Part shown: positions 1-9,818 of the stretch, one piece after another | Layout: every line of letters starts with the position of its first letter | Position numbering within the stretch: the stretch's first letter is position 1 | Position numbers and translations under genes: made by a program | Assembly (NCBI GenBank): GCA_021324735.1 | Contig: JAJPIO010000017.1 | Location: forward strand, 30,540-94,539 | Source: Bacteroidota bacterium | GTDB taxonomy: Bacteria; Bacteroidota; Ignavibacteria; Palsa-1295 | Direction of reading: 5' to 3' | DNA length: 64,000 bases | Notes under the pieces: model-generated | Database searches by the model: none | What the model saw: only the letters and a program-made list of their open reading frames with translations | What the model was told of the DNA's origin: nothing

Positions 1-1
1 G

Positions 2-466
2 CGATCGAGGCTCCTTCAGCGCACGGGACTCGTACTCGCCATCATAATCCTATCCATCATGGTTGGCCTTGGTGGGTTATTCTATTTCTCGAACGTATCG
101 AGAGGGCGCATCGAACGGTATGCTGAGTTAGAAGATCGACTTGGCGTTCATTCCGAAGCAGATGCAGAGCATATATACTCCGATGATTTCGATCTTTATT
201 TTCCAGGATTACGCTATACAACGCCACGACAGTCCGGAGGATGGCCGGAGATCGGCCTGCCAGGGTATCTCGCTATGTATCCGCATATAAGTGATTTTCC
301 TGCTAAAGCGGAGCATGCTGATCTCGTCCAGAATGGAATTGAGTATGCGATCTATCGCATACCTCCCTATGACGGCCGTGGTTATGCGACGGTCCGAAGT
401 GATTCGTTGCTCTTCCGATCAATCTATCGCACTCCGCTCCACGAGGTCTATCGCGTTCAACGTTGA
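2..466 (+). CDS. C-terminal part of a polytopic membrane protein (left-truncated)
   Basis: The reading frame is open from base 2 with no start before the window edge, so the gene begins upstream. What remains is one hydrophobic helix (around LVLAIIILSIMVGLGGLF) followed by about 110 soluble residues. A membrane segment followed by a small C-terminal extracytoplasmic domain is also how the glycosyltransferases on the opposite strand end, so a GT-C glycosyltransferase is possible but not shown. It converges with the next gene and their 3-prime ends overlap by 10 bases. There is no catalytic motif in the visible part. Confidence 0.6.
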   Translation, partial: RSRLLQRTGLVLAIIILSIMVGLGGLFYFSNVSRGRIERYAELEDRLGVHSEADAEHIYSDDFDLYFPGLRYTTPRQSGGWPEIGLPGYLAMYPHISDFPAKAEHADLVQNGIEYAIYRIPPYDGRGYATVRSDSLLFRSIYRTPLHEVYRVQR

Positions 467-1962
467 ATTGGAACAGGCGGCTTCAAACCGCTGCCGGGCT
501 CACTCGAACGACGCGATATTGAGGTTTCCAGATCCGCCCAATATTTACCCTTAGGATCGAGCAGAAGAAGGAGAGGGTATGGGAAAGCTTCGATCGTAGC
601 AGCGCTCACAAATTCGCTATCGCGAGCCACGCCGTACGCATCTTCGACCAGGCTGTAATGACCGGCGCTATCGCTCCCGATCGGAAGCAGCATTAGGTCA
701 GGATGTTCCTGGCGTACGACATCGGCTCGTTCGCTTCTGGTGCGTGCGTGTGCGATCTTCGTATCGTTCAGGCCAAAAAGATCGAGATGCCGAACTCCCG
801 AGCGGTAGACCACATATCCGGCATCCCCATACGCAAGCGTAATAGAATCGAAATGTGGTAATGCTTTTAGTTCGATGACGATCTTATCCATGCTGGCGTC
901 CCACACGTCCTCATGCGCTTGGAGCGATTGCCGCGTCCGCGGGCTTTCGAGCACTGTTACGATATGCAAGACAGCAAGAAACGCCGCAAGAAATGCGAAC
1001 GAAGTGCGGCGAAGCCGATGAGAAAGATCGAATATCCCGACAGCACCGGTAATACACAACACCGCAAAGACCGGCCACAGAAATCGGTCGTACAGTCCCT
1101 CGAGCGGGAGCACAAAAAGATAAAATACCAGGAGGAATATTGCCCACGAAGAGGAGAGGAGCAGGACGCGATCGTATCGCAATCGGGCTCCGAGCGATGC
1201 AATAATTAGTATAATGGAGGAGGTGAAAAAAAGACGCACATATTGAAGGCCCGGGAAGTGTGCGCTCGACTCGCTTAGCACTTTGACATAAAACGCATTG
1301 GGAAGAAGCGAGCCAAAATAACTATATTTCCAAACAGCATAGAGGGCCGTGGGAACGACGAAGGCGAGAATAAACCGCAGAGTGATCCTCTTCCACTCGG
1401 TACGAACGTTCGCAACGCTTACAATAATGATAAGTAACGCTAATGCTGCCCCCTCCGGGCGAGTAAGTGTAGCGAGAAATGATGCAATAAATGCGAGCGT
1501 GATCCGTTTGTGGGCAGTGAAGAAGATCGCGAGAATGATGAACAGGACGAAGACACTCGTCTCCATGCCACTCATGGCATTGATCCACGTGAGCGGCGTG
1601 AGCCAGTAAAACAAAACGGCAAGCAGGCCAGCATACTGATTGCGGAGAGTAGCGACAATATTATAGATCAGGATCCCGCTGATCACTGTCGAGGCGAGGC
1701 CAAACGCTTGTGATGCGGCTAGAAGGTGATGAGTAAAAAAGCGCGACACCGCAAGTAATAGAACGAATAAAAAATTGGTAAAGCCTTCCGTAGGCGGACC
1801 ACCAATATTCCAGACCAACCCGTCGCCAGAGGCAAGGTGCTCCGCATACCGAAATGATATGAATGTGTCATCGAACGGAAACCGCAGGCGGTATTGCCAA
1901 AGGACCGCTGCTATCGCAACCCCAGCAAGTGCAAGCCACCATTCTAATCGTTTCCAGTTCAC
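457..1962 (-). CDS. AftB-like GT-C membrane glycosyltransferase
   Basis: Polytopic membrane protein of about 500 residues. Near the N-terminus it carries FDDTFISFRY followed by GDGLVWN and EGFTNFL. This pattern is typical of the first periplasmic loop of AftB-like (arabinofuranosyltransferase-type) GT-C enzymes, where the acidic pair is the presumed catalytic site using a polyprenyl-phosphate sugar. About ten hydrophobic segments follow, then a soluble C-terminal domain. I chose GTG at 1962 because it overlaps the upstream stop as GTGA, as elsewhere in this operon; an in-frame TTG at 2004 would add 14 residues. It is the last gene of the minus-strand glycan operon. Donor and acceptor sugars cannot be read from the sequence. 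Confidence 0.8.
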   Translation of the reverse strand: MNWKRLEWWLALAGVAIAAVLWQYRLRFPFDDTFISFRYAEHLASGDGLVWNIGGPPTEGFTNFLFVLLLAVSRFFTHHLLAASQAFGLASTVISGILIYNIVATLRNQYAGLLAVLFYWLTPLTWINAMSGMETSVFVLFIILAIFFTAHKRITLAFIASFLATLTRPEGAALALLIIIVSVANVRTEWKRITLRFILAFVVPTALYAVWKYSYFGSLLPNAFYVKVLSESSAHFPGLQYVRLFFTSSIILIIASLGARLRYDRVLLLSSSWAIFLLVFYLFVLPLEGLYDRFLWPVFAVLCITGAVGIFDLSHRLRRTSFAFLAAFLAVLHIVTVLESPRTRQSLQAHEDVWDASMDKIVIELKALPHFDSITLAYGDAGYVVYRSGVRHLDLFGLNDTKIAHARTRSERADVVRQEHPDLMLLPIGSDSAGHYSLVEDAYGVARDSEFVSAATIEAFPYPLLLLLDPKGKYWADLETSISRRSSEPGSGLKPPVPIQR

Positions 1963-3557
1963 TTCGCTCGAGGAAATTTGAATAAGAGAAGCGTGTCCTT
2001 CCAATTCGAATGGTCAAAGTAATCGCGCCCCATATCTCCACTGGTGCCAATATAAGTCGCGACCAGTTGTGATGAACGCTTTACGGCCTGGTAAAAGGGA
2101 TCATCTTTCGGCCGGATCTTGGGATAAGTAGGCGAATTGTAAAGCATGATATAATTTACATGCTCCTGGGCAAAAAGCGAATCGAGCGGCTGTTCCCGGA
2201 TCGGAAAAGAAATGAAGTGATCGGTCATCACTTGAATGCTGGTATCATCCGATAGGCGTGCAAGAGTGACCGGCTCCGTAACGACGCATGGTTTATCAGG
2301 GCCGCTCTCTGCGCGCAGATCAGCCTTTATCATCGCCACGCCTTCCTTATTAGATCGGTCGATGATCGAACCGCTTTCAAGGGCCGCGGAGCTATCGTGT
2401 ATGGCAAAAACGAAAAAAACCGCCGAAAAAATAACGAGTGCGAATGACACCCATCGTACATGTTCGATAATACGGGTGAGGCCAATCGCAAGAGCAACAA
2501 ACAGCAAGGGCAGAATGTGAATGAGATAATTGATCTCCGTACCCTGCAAAAGAAGCCAGCTTAAAAAAACAATGGCGGTCGCTATTGCAAACGTATGAGT
2601 GTTGGACGTGCGGCGCCATGCGAGCGCAACTACAACGGGGAGCAAAAAAATCACGGGCGCTTCGAGCCAGAATTCTTTTAGGCGGATTAGAATATTCGCG
2701 ACCTGAACGGATCTCGAAAATGGCCGAAAGATCGGAATGGAAGTAAGAACGTCGTTAAACTGAACGTGGCCAGTGGAATGCGCGAATAGTGCAAGGTTAC
2801 CGGTGGATGTATAGTAGGCGCCAATCAGTAAGGCCAATGCAACGAGAGCGCCCGAGATCGCTGACACGATCGTATTAATATGTCTCAAGCCATCCATTCG
2901 AACGAAAAAGAAGATGGCAACTGGCACAAGTAACGTGAGCAGATGAATCGAGGACGTTACCGCAAGCACGGTAACGATCACACCATAGCCAAACCACCAT
3001 TTTGAGCTATGCTCTCTTTTCTTCCATGCTTCCTGCGTAAGGATACCAACGAATAGCAGTATAGTAAGACCAGCCAGAATATCAGGCCGTGCCGAGTGAC
3101 TTGAAAAGAAGAAGGATCTTGTGCACGCGAGTAATAGTATGGAGGAGGCTGACAAAAAACGCGATGCACCTAATCGACGAGCGATAATAAAAAGCGCTAT
3201 CAGCAAGCCCGCCGAAAAAAATGCCGTTACCATCCTTCCGACCACGACGATATTATGCCCTGCTAGCCAAACAGGAATACCGTAGAGCACGGAAGAGAGC
3301 CACGTCATGCTAAGCACCATGCCTTTGCCGTGCTGTAATACCGAGCCCAGGGCGAGGGGATATCGTACGACACCGGTAGTAATTTGTTGGCGTGCCTCGG
3401 ACATAAGCCAGGTCTCATCGCCAAACCAACGGAGGGAATTTGGTTGGGGAAAAACAGCAACCGAACGTAATTGAGTGATGAACACAACGATCGTCGCCAC
3501 CACGAGCGCAGAGGATAGCACTCGCTCCCATCGCCGTTCGATCCGTGGTTCAGTCAT
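1959..3557 (-). CDS. GT-C-like membrane glycosyltransferase, subfamily A (copy 1)
   Basis: 532-residue polytopic membrane protein and one of five paralogs in this window. Shared marks are RWFGDETW (residues 43-50) in the first extracytoplasmic loop, an ALGSxLxH/WLSS/YGIP block at about 70-95, GRMVT at about 107, and a SSHSARPDI block at about 151-159. After roughly ten membrane segments there is a C-terminal extracytoplasmic domain with a conserved MTDHFISFP stretch. The acidic pair D47/E48 sits where GT-C enzymes keep their catalytic acid, so transfer of sugar from a lipid-phosphate carrier is inferred. ATG start; overlaps the upstream gene by 8 bases. Confidence 0.75.
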   Translation of the reverse strand: MTEPRIERRWERVLSSALVVATIVVFITQLRSVAVFPQPNSLRWFGDETWLMSEARQQITTGVVRYPLALGSVLQHGKGMVLSMTWLSSVLYGIPVWLAGHNIVVVGRMVTAFFSAGLLIALFIIARRLGASRFLSASSILLLACTRSFFFSSHSARPDILAGLTILLFVGILTQEAWKKREHSSKWWFGYGVIVTVLAVTSSIHLLTLLVPVAIFFFVRMDGLRHINTIVSAISGALVALALLIGAYYTSTGNLALFAHSTGHVQFNDVLTSIPIFRPFSRSVQVANILIRLKEFWLEAPVIFLLPVVVALAWRRTSNTHTFAIATAIVFLSWLLLQGTEINYLIHILPLLFVALAIGLTRIIEHVRWVSFALVIFSAVFFVFAIHDSSAALESGSIIDRSNKEGVAMIKADLRAESGPDKPCVVTEPVTLARLSDDTSIQVMTDHFISFPIREQPLDSLFAQEHVNYIMLYNSPTYPKIRPKDDPFYQAVKRSSQLVATYIGTSGDMGRDYFDHSNWKDTLLLFKFPRAK

Positions 3558-5157
3558 GGATGCTGTATAGCTGCAGGGTGTCGGGCGATCCTAAGTTTGC
3601 CTCGAAATACGAGCGGCCAATATCGGTGAAATAACCGGGGCGTTCCCAAAGCGGCGTACCTATGCGGTGCAATGCATCTGAGATCGGCTTCACTTCACGC
3701 ATATAATCCGGCTTGATCGAACTTCGATAAATAAGAACGTATCGCACACCCTCTTTATGAAGAAGAGAGTCAACGCTCATCGAAGTATCCGGAAATTCGA
3801 TAAAATGTGTCGTCATTAGGCGCACGTTGGAGTCCCGCAAAACCTCATGCACTGCCGGATTGAATGCGAGCACCAACGGCTTCGTCGAATCAGCTTGTTC
3901 GATCTCATTTAACGCTGCGCCGACCGCCTGATAATTGGAGGTCATGAGGCGATATCCACGGCCATGTGGTCCGGGCATATCAGCAAGCGAAAATGTAAAT
4001 AATGCAAGTCCGCCAAGCGCCACGAGCGGAATTCTCCAATATTCGGGAATAAAACGAGCGAATACTGCAACTATTGCCAGACTCATGACCGGCAAAATAT
4101 AGATCAGGTAGCTCGTCGGCGCTGAGCTTTCAAATTCAAACCATGCAAACAGCGTAGCCAGTATCAACACGGCTTTGGGACCAAGCCGTACGCTTTGCTT
4201 CCTCAATAAGGCCAAGATCGTAATGAGGGCAATGAATGCGCATGCAATGACATACCCCATTTCTAACGTCGTAATAGCCTTCCAACGCTGAATAAAGTTA
4301 GCCGTTTGTACAGAACGGGAATAGATACGCAGTGCAGGAATATCGTGGACGTTAAGGGCAAAGGCATTACTGGTGTACGTTCCAAACAGTGTAGCCTGCC
4401 CTCGAAGCGCTGTAATCGCAATGAGAACCGCAAGAAATACCAGGACACCACCAACATAGGCTCCCACAACGTTGATCTTACGACTCTCCGCCCTGTACAG
4501 AATGAACAAAATAGAAGAGATCGAAAGGGCGAGCGTTACATGGACAGTTACCAGTAACGTTGCTGCAATAAGTAACCCCAGAATAAAAGCACTCTTTGCG
4601 GTAAGGGGCCTCTCTCGTTGCAATAAAAGGTATAGACCGATAACTATTGCAAGCGCTGTGAGAATATCGTAGCGAGCCGAATGACTTGTAAAAAGAAACG
4701 AACGAGAGGTAACGAGAAGTAGCGTACCAAAGATAGCGAGAACGCGGTCGGCGGTCGATCTTCTAATAAACTCATACACGACAACGAGCACTGTGAAGGC
4801 CAGGATCGCCGTAACAGTGCGCCCGAGCAGAACGATATCCATTGCTGCCGGTGGGACGAACGCTGCAGGCACGCCGTAAAATAGCGCCGGTATCCACATG
4901 TTACCAAAGAGCAGACCGCTGCCATGGGCAAGGGATGAACCGAGCGCATAGGGATGCTGAAAAACACCGCGCAATATCTGCGTCCGAAACTCGAGCATAA
5001 GCCAGCTTTCATCCCCCCACCACAGATAGGAATCGGGAATGGGCGTCGAATAGAGCGAGCGAAGCTCCAGCATGAATGCAGCCGAAGCAAGCGTCAGCAG
5101 TGCGAAGAAGACGGCTTCTTCGCTTTTAAGCAGAATGGATCTTACTTTATCGAGCAA
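3550..5157 (-). CDS. GT-C-like membrane glycosyltransferase, subfamily A (copy 2)
   Basis: 535-residue paralog of its neighbours. The loop-1 signature is LWWGDESW (residues 45-52) with acidic pair D49/E50, followed by ALGSSLAHGSG, GRTVT and a TSHSARYDI block. Its C-terminal domain carries the same MTTHFIEFP and RYVLIYRS elements as the other copies. The start is TTG at 5157, overlapping the upstream stop by 11 bases; no ATG fits the length of the family better. Divergence between copies is substantial, so this is an old duplication rather than a recent one. The sugar specificity is unknown. Confidence 0.74.
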   Translation of the reverse strand: MLDKVRSILLKSEEAVFFALLTLASAAFMLELRSLYSTPIPDSYLWWGDESWLMLEFRTQILRGVFQHPYALGSSLAHGSGLLFGNMWIPALFYGVPAAFVPPAAMDIVLLGRTVTAILAFTVLVVVYEFIRRSTADRVLAIFGTLLLVTSRSFLFTSHSARYDILTALAIVIGLYLLLQRERPLTAKSAFILGLLIAATLLVTVHVTLALSISSILFILYRAESRKINVVGAYVGGVLVFLAVLIAITALRGQATLFGTYTSNAFALNVHDIPALRIYSRSVQTANFIQRWKAITTLEMGYVIACAFIALITILALLRKQSVRLGPKAVLILATLFAWFEFESSAPTSYLIYILPVMSLAIVAVFARFIPEYWRIPLVALGGLALFTFSLADMPGPHGRGYRLMTSNYQAVGAALNEIEQADSTKPLVLAFNPAVHEVLRDSNVRLMTTHFIEFPDTSMSVDSLLHKEGVRYVLIYRSSIKPDYMREVKPISDALHRIGTPLWERPGYFTDIGRSYFEANLGSPDTLQLYSIHD

Positions 5158-6796
5158 GGACGGGCAGCCGGTATAATATCAGGGTATCGATAGCACTCGT
5201 ATCGCTATCCAAAAACGTTGCAGGATTGAAATAATCCCGGTGAACGTCGAAGAGAATCCCGCTTTTTTGAAGTATGACACTTCCAATACTATCAGCGATC
5301 GGTTTCAGGTCGTGATAATCGAGCGAATAATCCGAACGATCGCGTGCTTTATACAGCAGAAGGTATTGTACCGGAATGGATTCTAATACATCGGCGAGTG
5401 GACGTTTCGATACCGGAAAGCTCACCAGGTGAGCGGTGATAAGGCGAACATTAGGTTGATGCTCGAGGTAAGCGATGGCCGGATTCTGAGCCAGCACAGT
5501 GGGCCTGGCCCCGGAAGTGGTATCGATCGCTTGTACAACAGCGTGAAGCGCCGCCTTATTGTTGTTCTCTATAATTGTAGCCGTTGCCTTGGCGGTGACT
5601 GCATCGCTTATCGAACAGTAGCAGAGCAGTATTCCTAAGCCGGTTGCGATCCATTGAGAGAGCCTGGCTTTATTAAGCCTTGATCCCACAGCAATAGTAA
5701 AGGCGAGGATGAAAAGCGGCAACACGTGAACATAGTAATAGAGGGCAGGGCTTTGAAACAGAAGCCAGCTAATTGCTATTACGATCGCTGACCCAAAGAT
5801 AAACGAAGTGCCAGAGGTTACCGGATGTTGCCTGCGCTTTGAGAAGATAATGATGACCGCCCCTATTAAGAAAATAAGAAATTGAGGAGCTTCGGACCAT
5901 AACCCTTGCACACGTTCCAGAATATTTGCAACCTGTACCGAACGGGAGAACGGCCGCAAAATAGGCAAGCCGCTAATGACGCTTTGAAATTGATTGGACG
6001 CGATTGACGGACTGTATAGCGAAACAGGCGCTCCTGAAAGAGCATAGATCGTTAGCAACAGTGCAAGCACGATCACAACGCCACCCAGTGCCGCTACGAT
6101 CACTATTGGATGATGTAACGCCCGAAAGCGCCAGAGGGTATAGATCGAAAGCAGTGCAAGGAGTGTGAGCAAGTGAATAGAAAGCGTTGCAAAGAGCAGC
6201 GCAATGGTACCGTAAAAGAAGAACCATCCCGCGCCTGGTATCCAACGATCCTGACGCAATAGATCATACCGCGAAGATAAATACCACACGAAAGCAAGCA
6301 CGGCAACGCCAGCGGCTATATCGAGGCGTGCTGCATGGCTCGCGATAAAAAAACTCCGAGTCGTAACGAGAATAAGAATTGCCAATAACGCAAGCGCTCG
6401 CTCTACTTCGAAGCGCCGAAGGACTCGATATAATACCGCTATCAATATCAGGGATAACAGGAACGTGATGGTCCTGCCAACGGAGACAATGCTATAGGAG
6501 GATGGTACGAGCGATGCCGGAATTCCATAGATTCCGGCGGCGAGCCACGAGTTACCGCGTATCAACCCATTTGTGATCGCTACACTGGAGCCTAAAGCGG
6601 TAGGAATATGCGCATAACCATCGTGAACTTCGGCGCGTAGCTCCAGCATTTGCGGCGTTTCGTCTCCCCACCAACGGGCGCTATCTGGTTGAGGGAAAAT
6701 ATAGAGCGAACGAGCCTGAAATAGGAGAACGAGTGCGATCATTACTGCCAGTAATACGGCAGTGATCTCAAACTTATTTCCATATTTCTGGGACAT
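5147..6796 (-). CDS. GT-C-like membrane glycosyltransferase, subfamily A (copy 3)
   Basis: 549-residue polytopic paralog. The signature is RWWGDETP (D45/E46), so the usual Trp after DE(T/S) is replaced by Pro. Next come ALGSSVA, WLAAGIYGIP, GRTIT and an ASHAARLDI block, Ala replacing the Ser of the family. The C-terminal domain has ITAHLVSFP and YLLLYKAR. The ATG at 6796 shares its A with the upstream TGA (TGATG); a GTG at 6799 would give a 4-base overlap and one more residue. Either way translation looks coupled. The P and A replacements make this the most divergent copy at the two signature sites. Confidence 0.74.
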   Translation of the reverse strand: MSQKYGNKFEITAVLLAVMIALVLLFQARSLYIFPQPDSARWWGDETPQMLELRAEVHDGYAHIPTALGSSVAITNGLIRGNSWLAAGIYGIPASLVPSSYSIVSVGRTITFLLSLILIAVLYRVLRRFEVERALALLAILILVTTRSFFIASHAARLDIAAGVAVLAFVWYLSSRYDLLRQDRWIPGAGWFFFYGTIALLFATLSIHLLTLLALLSIYTLWRFRALHHPIVIVAALGGVVIVLALLLTIYALSGAPVSLYSPSIASNQFQSVISGLPILRPFSRSVQVANILERVQGLWSEAPQFLIFLIGAVIIIFSKRRQHPVTSGTSFIFGSAIVIAISWLLFQSPALYYYVHVLPLFILAFTIAVGSRLNKARLSQWIATGLGILLCYCSISDAVTAKATATIIENNNKAALHAVVQAIDTTSGARPTVLAQNPAIAYLEHQPNVRLITAHLVSFPVSKRPLADVLESIPVQYLLLYKARDRSDYSLDYHDLKPIADSIGSVILQKSGILFDVHRDYFNPATFLDSDTSAIDTLILYRLPVLAR

Positions 6797-8361
6797 CACT
6801 TTGCTTTATACAAGCGTAAGGTATCTAACTCATTCCACCGTGGCTCGCTATAAGTACGGGCCTGGTCCGTAAGCGTACCTATTTGTTCACCCTCGAATTC
6901 ATATAGCGAGTCTGCTATCTGGCGGAATGGACTGTGCCATCGATCGGTCGAGTAAAGGAGAAGATAATCCACGCGCTTCTCGTTCAGGATCTCGGCAAGC
7001 GGCCTATTCTCTTCACCGAAGAGAAGAAGGTGATTGGTCATGAGCCGAACACCCCGCATTCCGGCTATCTCATTTTCAGCGGGTTCGTCGGTAAGTACGA
7101 TCGGCGGAGAAGCGAATGATGCGATAGGACCTACAAGCGTGTGAATTGCACGTTCGTTGCTGGAGACTAGTCGTTTTCCAACTTCAGCTCGATCATTTCC
7201 CGTTATAATGGTAACGATAGCAAACGCCGTAAATGCAATACCCAGGCTCCACGAAGTAGTTTTTGGTAGCGGCTTACCGAATGCCGGAGCTACGAGAATT
7301 CCTCCAGCGACGGCCAGAACGGGTAGAACGTGGATGTTATAAAATACCGCAGGCCCTTCGAAGAGCATCCACGAAACGACGATCAAAAAAACATTTATGA
7401 GAATAAATAGCTCGAGTTTGGTAAAGGGCGTTCGTTTCCATAAACGAAGGGCGACCCCTATGACGATCAGCAGTACGACGGGCCATGCAACATCCCACAC
7501 CTGAATGGCTCGATCGATCGTATTGATCTTCTGTACCTGCCACGAAAATGGATGTAATACAGGTAGCGAGTTCGCCACATTATAGTATTGATTATAGCCC
7601 TTACCCAAAAGATCGAATGAGCCCGTGGACAGCCAATAGGCAAGAACGATAATTACTACTGCCGCTACTGCTCCTGAGGCTGTCGCAACTGTATTTTGCC
7701 ATTTCCTTAATGCACCGAATTTATAGGCTGAATAAAGGGCCGGCAGAGCGATCAGTGTTGGAACGTGCACATAAATAGTTAGAGATGCAACTATTATAAA
7801 CCCGAATAAAAAAAATGAAGAAGGCGAAGTATTCGCAGAGTTAAATATCCTTAGAGTGAGAAATAGATACAATAGGATCGCGAAACCGGTTATTACATCG
7901 AGCCGCGCACTATGGCTTGAGAAAAAGAAGGCATCGGACGCGATCAATGCAAGAAGAGCAATACACGAGTTGCCGGATGAGGCACCGATTCGTCGAAGAA
8001 GGCGAAACACGACAACGCAGGAAAGCAGAGCGATGACGAGTGTGATCGTTCTACCGACTGCCACCGGAGTAGCCAACGCTGAAAACCAGACCGCCGGCGC
8101 ACCATAGATAAGTCCGGATAGCCATATGCTACCATTAATAAGACCATTAGAATGCGAAAGCGAAGAGCCTAATGCTTCTGGTACCCTTGCTACTCCTGAG
8201 TGTGCTAAAGCCCGCACGGTGAGCATCGTCCACGATTCATCGCCGAACCACATTCCGGTATCCGGTACAGGGTAGGTATAGAGGAACCTGGTCTGATCGG
8301 CGAAGATCGCAACGATCAGGATAAGCAGGAGAATGGTGAACCCTCCGGAAGTCTTTATCAC
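6796..8361 (-). CDS. GT-C-like membrane glycosyltransferase, subfamily A (copy 4)
   Basis: 521-residue polytopic paralog with loop-1 signature MWFGDESW (D41/E42). Following elements are ALGSSLSHSNG, WLSGLIYGAP, GRTIT and a SSHSARLDV block. The C-terminal domain keeps MTNHLLLF and DYLLLYST. It starts with GTG at 8361, overlapping the upstream stop as GTGA. The N-terminal helix lies directly before the signature, as expected for a GT-C topology with the acidic loop outside the cytoplasmic membrane. The role in surface glycan assembly is inferred from context. Confidence 0.74.
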   Translation of the reverse strand: MIKTSGGFTILLLILIVAIFADQTRFLYTYPVPDTGMWFGDESWTMLTVRALAHSGVARVPEALGSSLSHSNGLINGSIWLSGLIYGAPAVWFSALATPVAVGRTITLVIALLSCVVVFRLLRRIGASSGNSCIALLALIASDAFFFSSHSARLDVITGFAILLYLFLTLRIFNSANTSPSSFFLFGFIIVASLTIYVHVPTLIALPALYSAYKFGALRKWQNTVATASGAVAAVVIIVLAYWLSTGSFDLLGKGYNQYYNVANSLPVLHPFSWQVQKINTIDRAIQVWDVAWPVVLLIVIGVALRLWKRTPFTKLELFILINVFLIVVSWMLFEGPAVFYNIHVLPVLAVAGGILVAPAFGKPLPKTTSWSLGIAFTAFAIVTIITGNDRAEVGKRLVSSNERAIHTLVGPIASFASPPIVLTDEPAENEIAGMRGVRLMTNHLLLFGEENRPLAEILNEKRVDYLLLYSTDRWHSPFRQIADSLYEFEGEQIGTLTDQARTYSEPRWNELDTLRLYKAK

Positions 8362-9818
8362 GGTATAGGACGATAAATGAACTGCGGGCGAGTGGGCGCG
8401 CTACCTATTCGAGAGAGGAAAACATTGGGCGTCACGAAGATAGCTTCCGATCTTGTGTAATGGGGGATCGAATCCCAATGAAAGACGCTGTCTTCATCCA
8501 AAATTATTGCGGCGAAACGATGTGCCGCAAGCGACGAATCGATCTCGTGCCGGTAACGCCTTGCCGTTGTATCGCCAAGATACAAGGCATCATTCATCGC
8601 CATAAAGTGAACGTGTGTCGGCTTACCAGCTAACGAGCTGATATATCCATGATATGGGATCCATACATCGCCGGACATTGAGCGCAGCTTTGCGATGAAT
8701 TCATCGCCGGCATGCTTTTGCCTCTGGCTCGCAAATAACATCTTTTGGCTGAGTGGATCGTACCACAACGATAAAAAGCCGAGGAATAGCAAAACAAGCG
8801 AAAGACTTGTTGTGACGGATATCTTCTCGAATATGCGATGTAATGCAATTGGAAATACAATGGCCGTCATTGCCGCACACGGCATGATCACATTCGAATA
8901 CCCGCCAGGATTTCCCAGGCTTATAGCCCCGGAGGAGATGGCAAGGACATAGCAAATACACAACGCGAAGAAAATACGGTCGAACGATACCCGCTTAATG
9001 GTAAAAAAAGCAACTACTATAATAAACGTGAATAGTCCCAACGAACCGATAACGATCTTGGGAAAGAATTCCAATGCCGTGATCCAGGAAAACTCAGAAG
9101 CGGCTTTGAGAGACGGTATGGTCATCGTATAGCGTTGAAACCAGCCGTGGGTTATTCCATTAAGCGAGACAAACGTTATAAGTAGGAGGGCAATCGATAA
9201 TACTGCAAAAATAAGTGCGTCCTTTTTTTGACGAAGGAATAACAAGACTGTAATGCCTGGCCATATAAAGATCATTTGCTGTTTCGTATAATAGGCCAGA
9301 GCAATAAAAATTGCTGCTGTAACATATCCTCGCCGCAGATACAAGGCAGCATAAAGACTAAGAATAGCGAAGAGTATGGCTAGCGCATCCATGCGGACGA
9401 TATCGTAAAAGAAGCCGGTCGTTTGATAAAAGGCAAGATAGAGCATTCCTGCCGAGAAGGCAAGCAACGCGGACGCCGTCTCTCTTCGAACGATCTTTCC
9501 CGCGAACCACGCGGTACACAGCGTTGAAATGATCGATACCAGTCGCCCCGCCCACAAGCCAATTGCACCGATCTTCATCAGTGCAGCCGTTACCACATAG
9601 TACAGCGGCGTATAAACAAAAGCAGAAAAATCAAGCGAGGGTGCGGTGTAAATGGATTGACCGTGAAGCACACGGATCGCATGATCGAGAATGGCTCCTT
9701 CATTCCATTCTACCTCATAGGGATAAATAAGCCTCAGTGACGCTGAAAAAAGGAACAAGGCGCCATACGCGCCACCCATGCCGTATACTGCCCACTCAAG
9801 GTATCGCCGTACTCTCAT
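8358..9818 (-). CDS. GT-C-like membrane glycosyltransferase, subfamily B (copy 1)
   Basis: 486-residue polytopic protein, clearly paralogous to the gene at 16129-17607. The loop-1 signature is YPYEVEWNEG (residues 32-41), rich in acidic residues as in GT-C enzymes. Further shared blocks are AGRLVSII (about 90-97), GFFYDIVRMDA and YYTKQQM. The C-terminal domain has IPYHGYI, a GKPTH segment and a PNVFLSRI segment. ATG at 9818 overlaps the upstream stop as ATGA. It sits between subfamily A and subfamily C members in one transcription unit. Substrates are unknown. Confidence 0.74.
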   Translation of the reverse strand: MRVRRYLEWAVYGMGGAYGALFLFSASLRLIYPYEVEWNEGAILDHAIRVLHGQSIYTAPSLDFSAFVYTPLYYVVTAALMKIGAIGLWAGRLVSIISTLCTAWFAGKIVRRETASALLAFSAGMLYLAFYQTTGFFYDIVRMDALAILFAILSLYAALYLRRGYVTAAIFIALAYYTKQQMIFIWPGITVLLFLRQKKDALIFAVLSIALLLITFVSLNGITHGWFQRYTMTIPSLKAASEFSWITALEFFPKIVIGSLGLFTFIIVVAFFTIKRVSFDRIFFALCICYVLAISSGAISLGNPGGYSNVIMPCAAMTAIVFPIALHRIFEKISVTTSLSLVLLFLGFLSLWYDPLSQKMLFASQRQKHAGDEFIAKLRSMSGDVWIPYHGYISSLAGKPTHVHFMAMNDALYLGDTTARRYRHEIDSSLAAHRFAAIILDEDSVFHWDSIPHYTRSEAIFVTPNVFLSRIGSAPTRPQFIYRPIP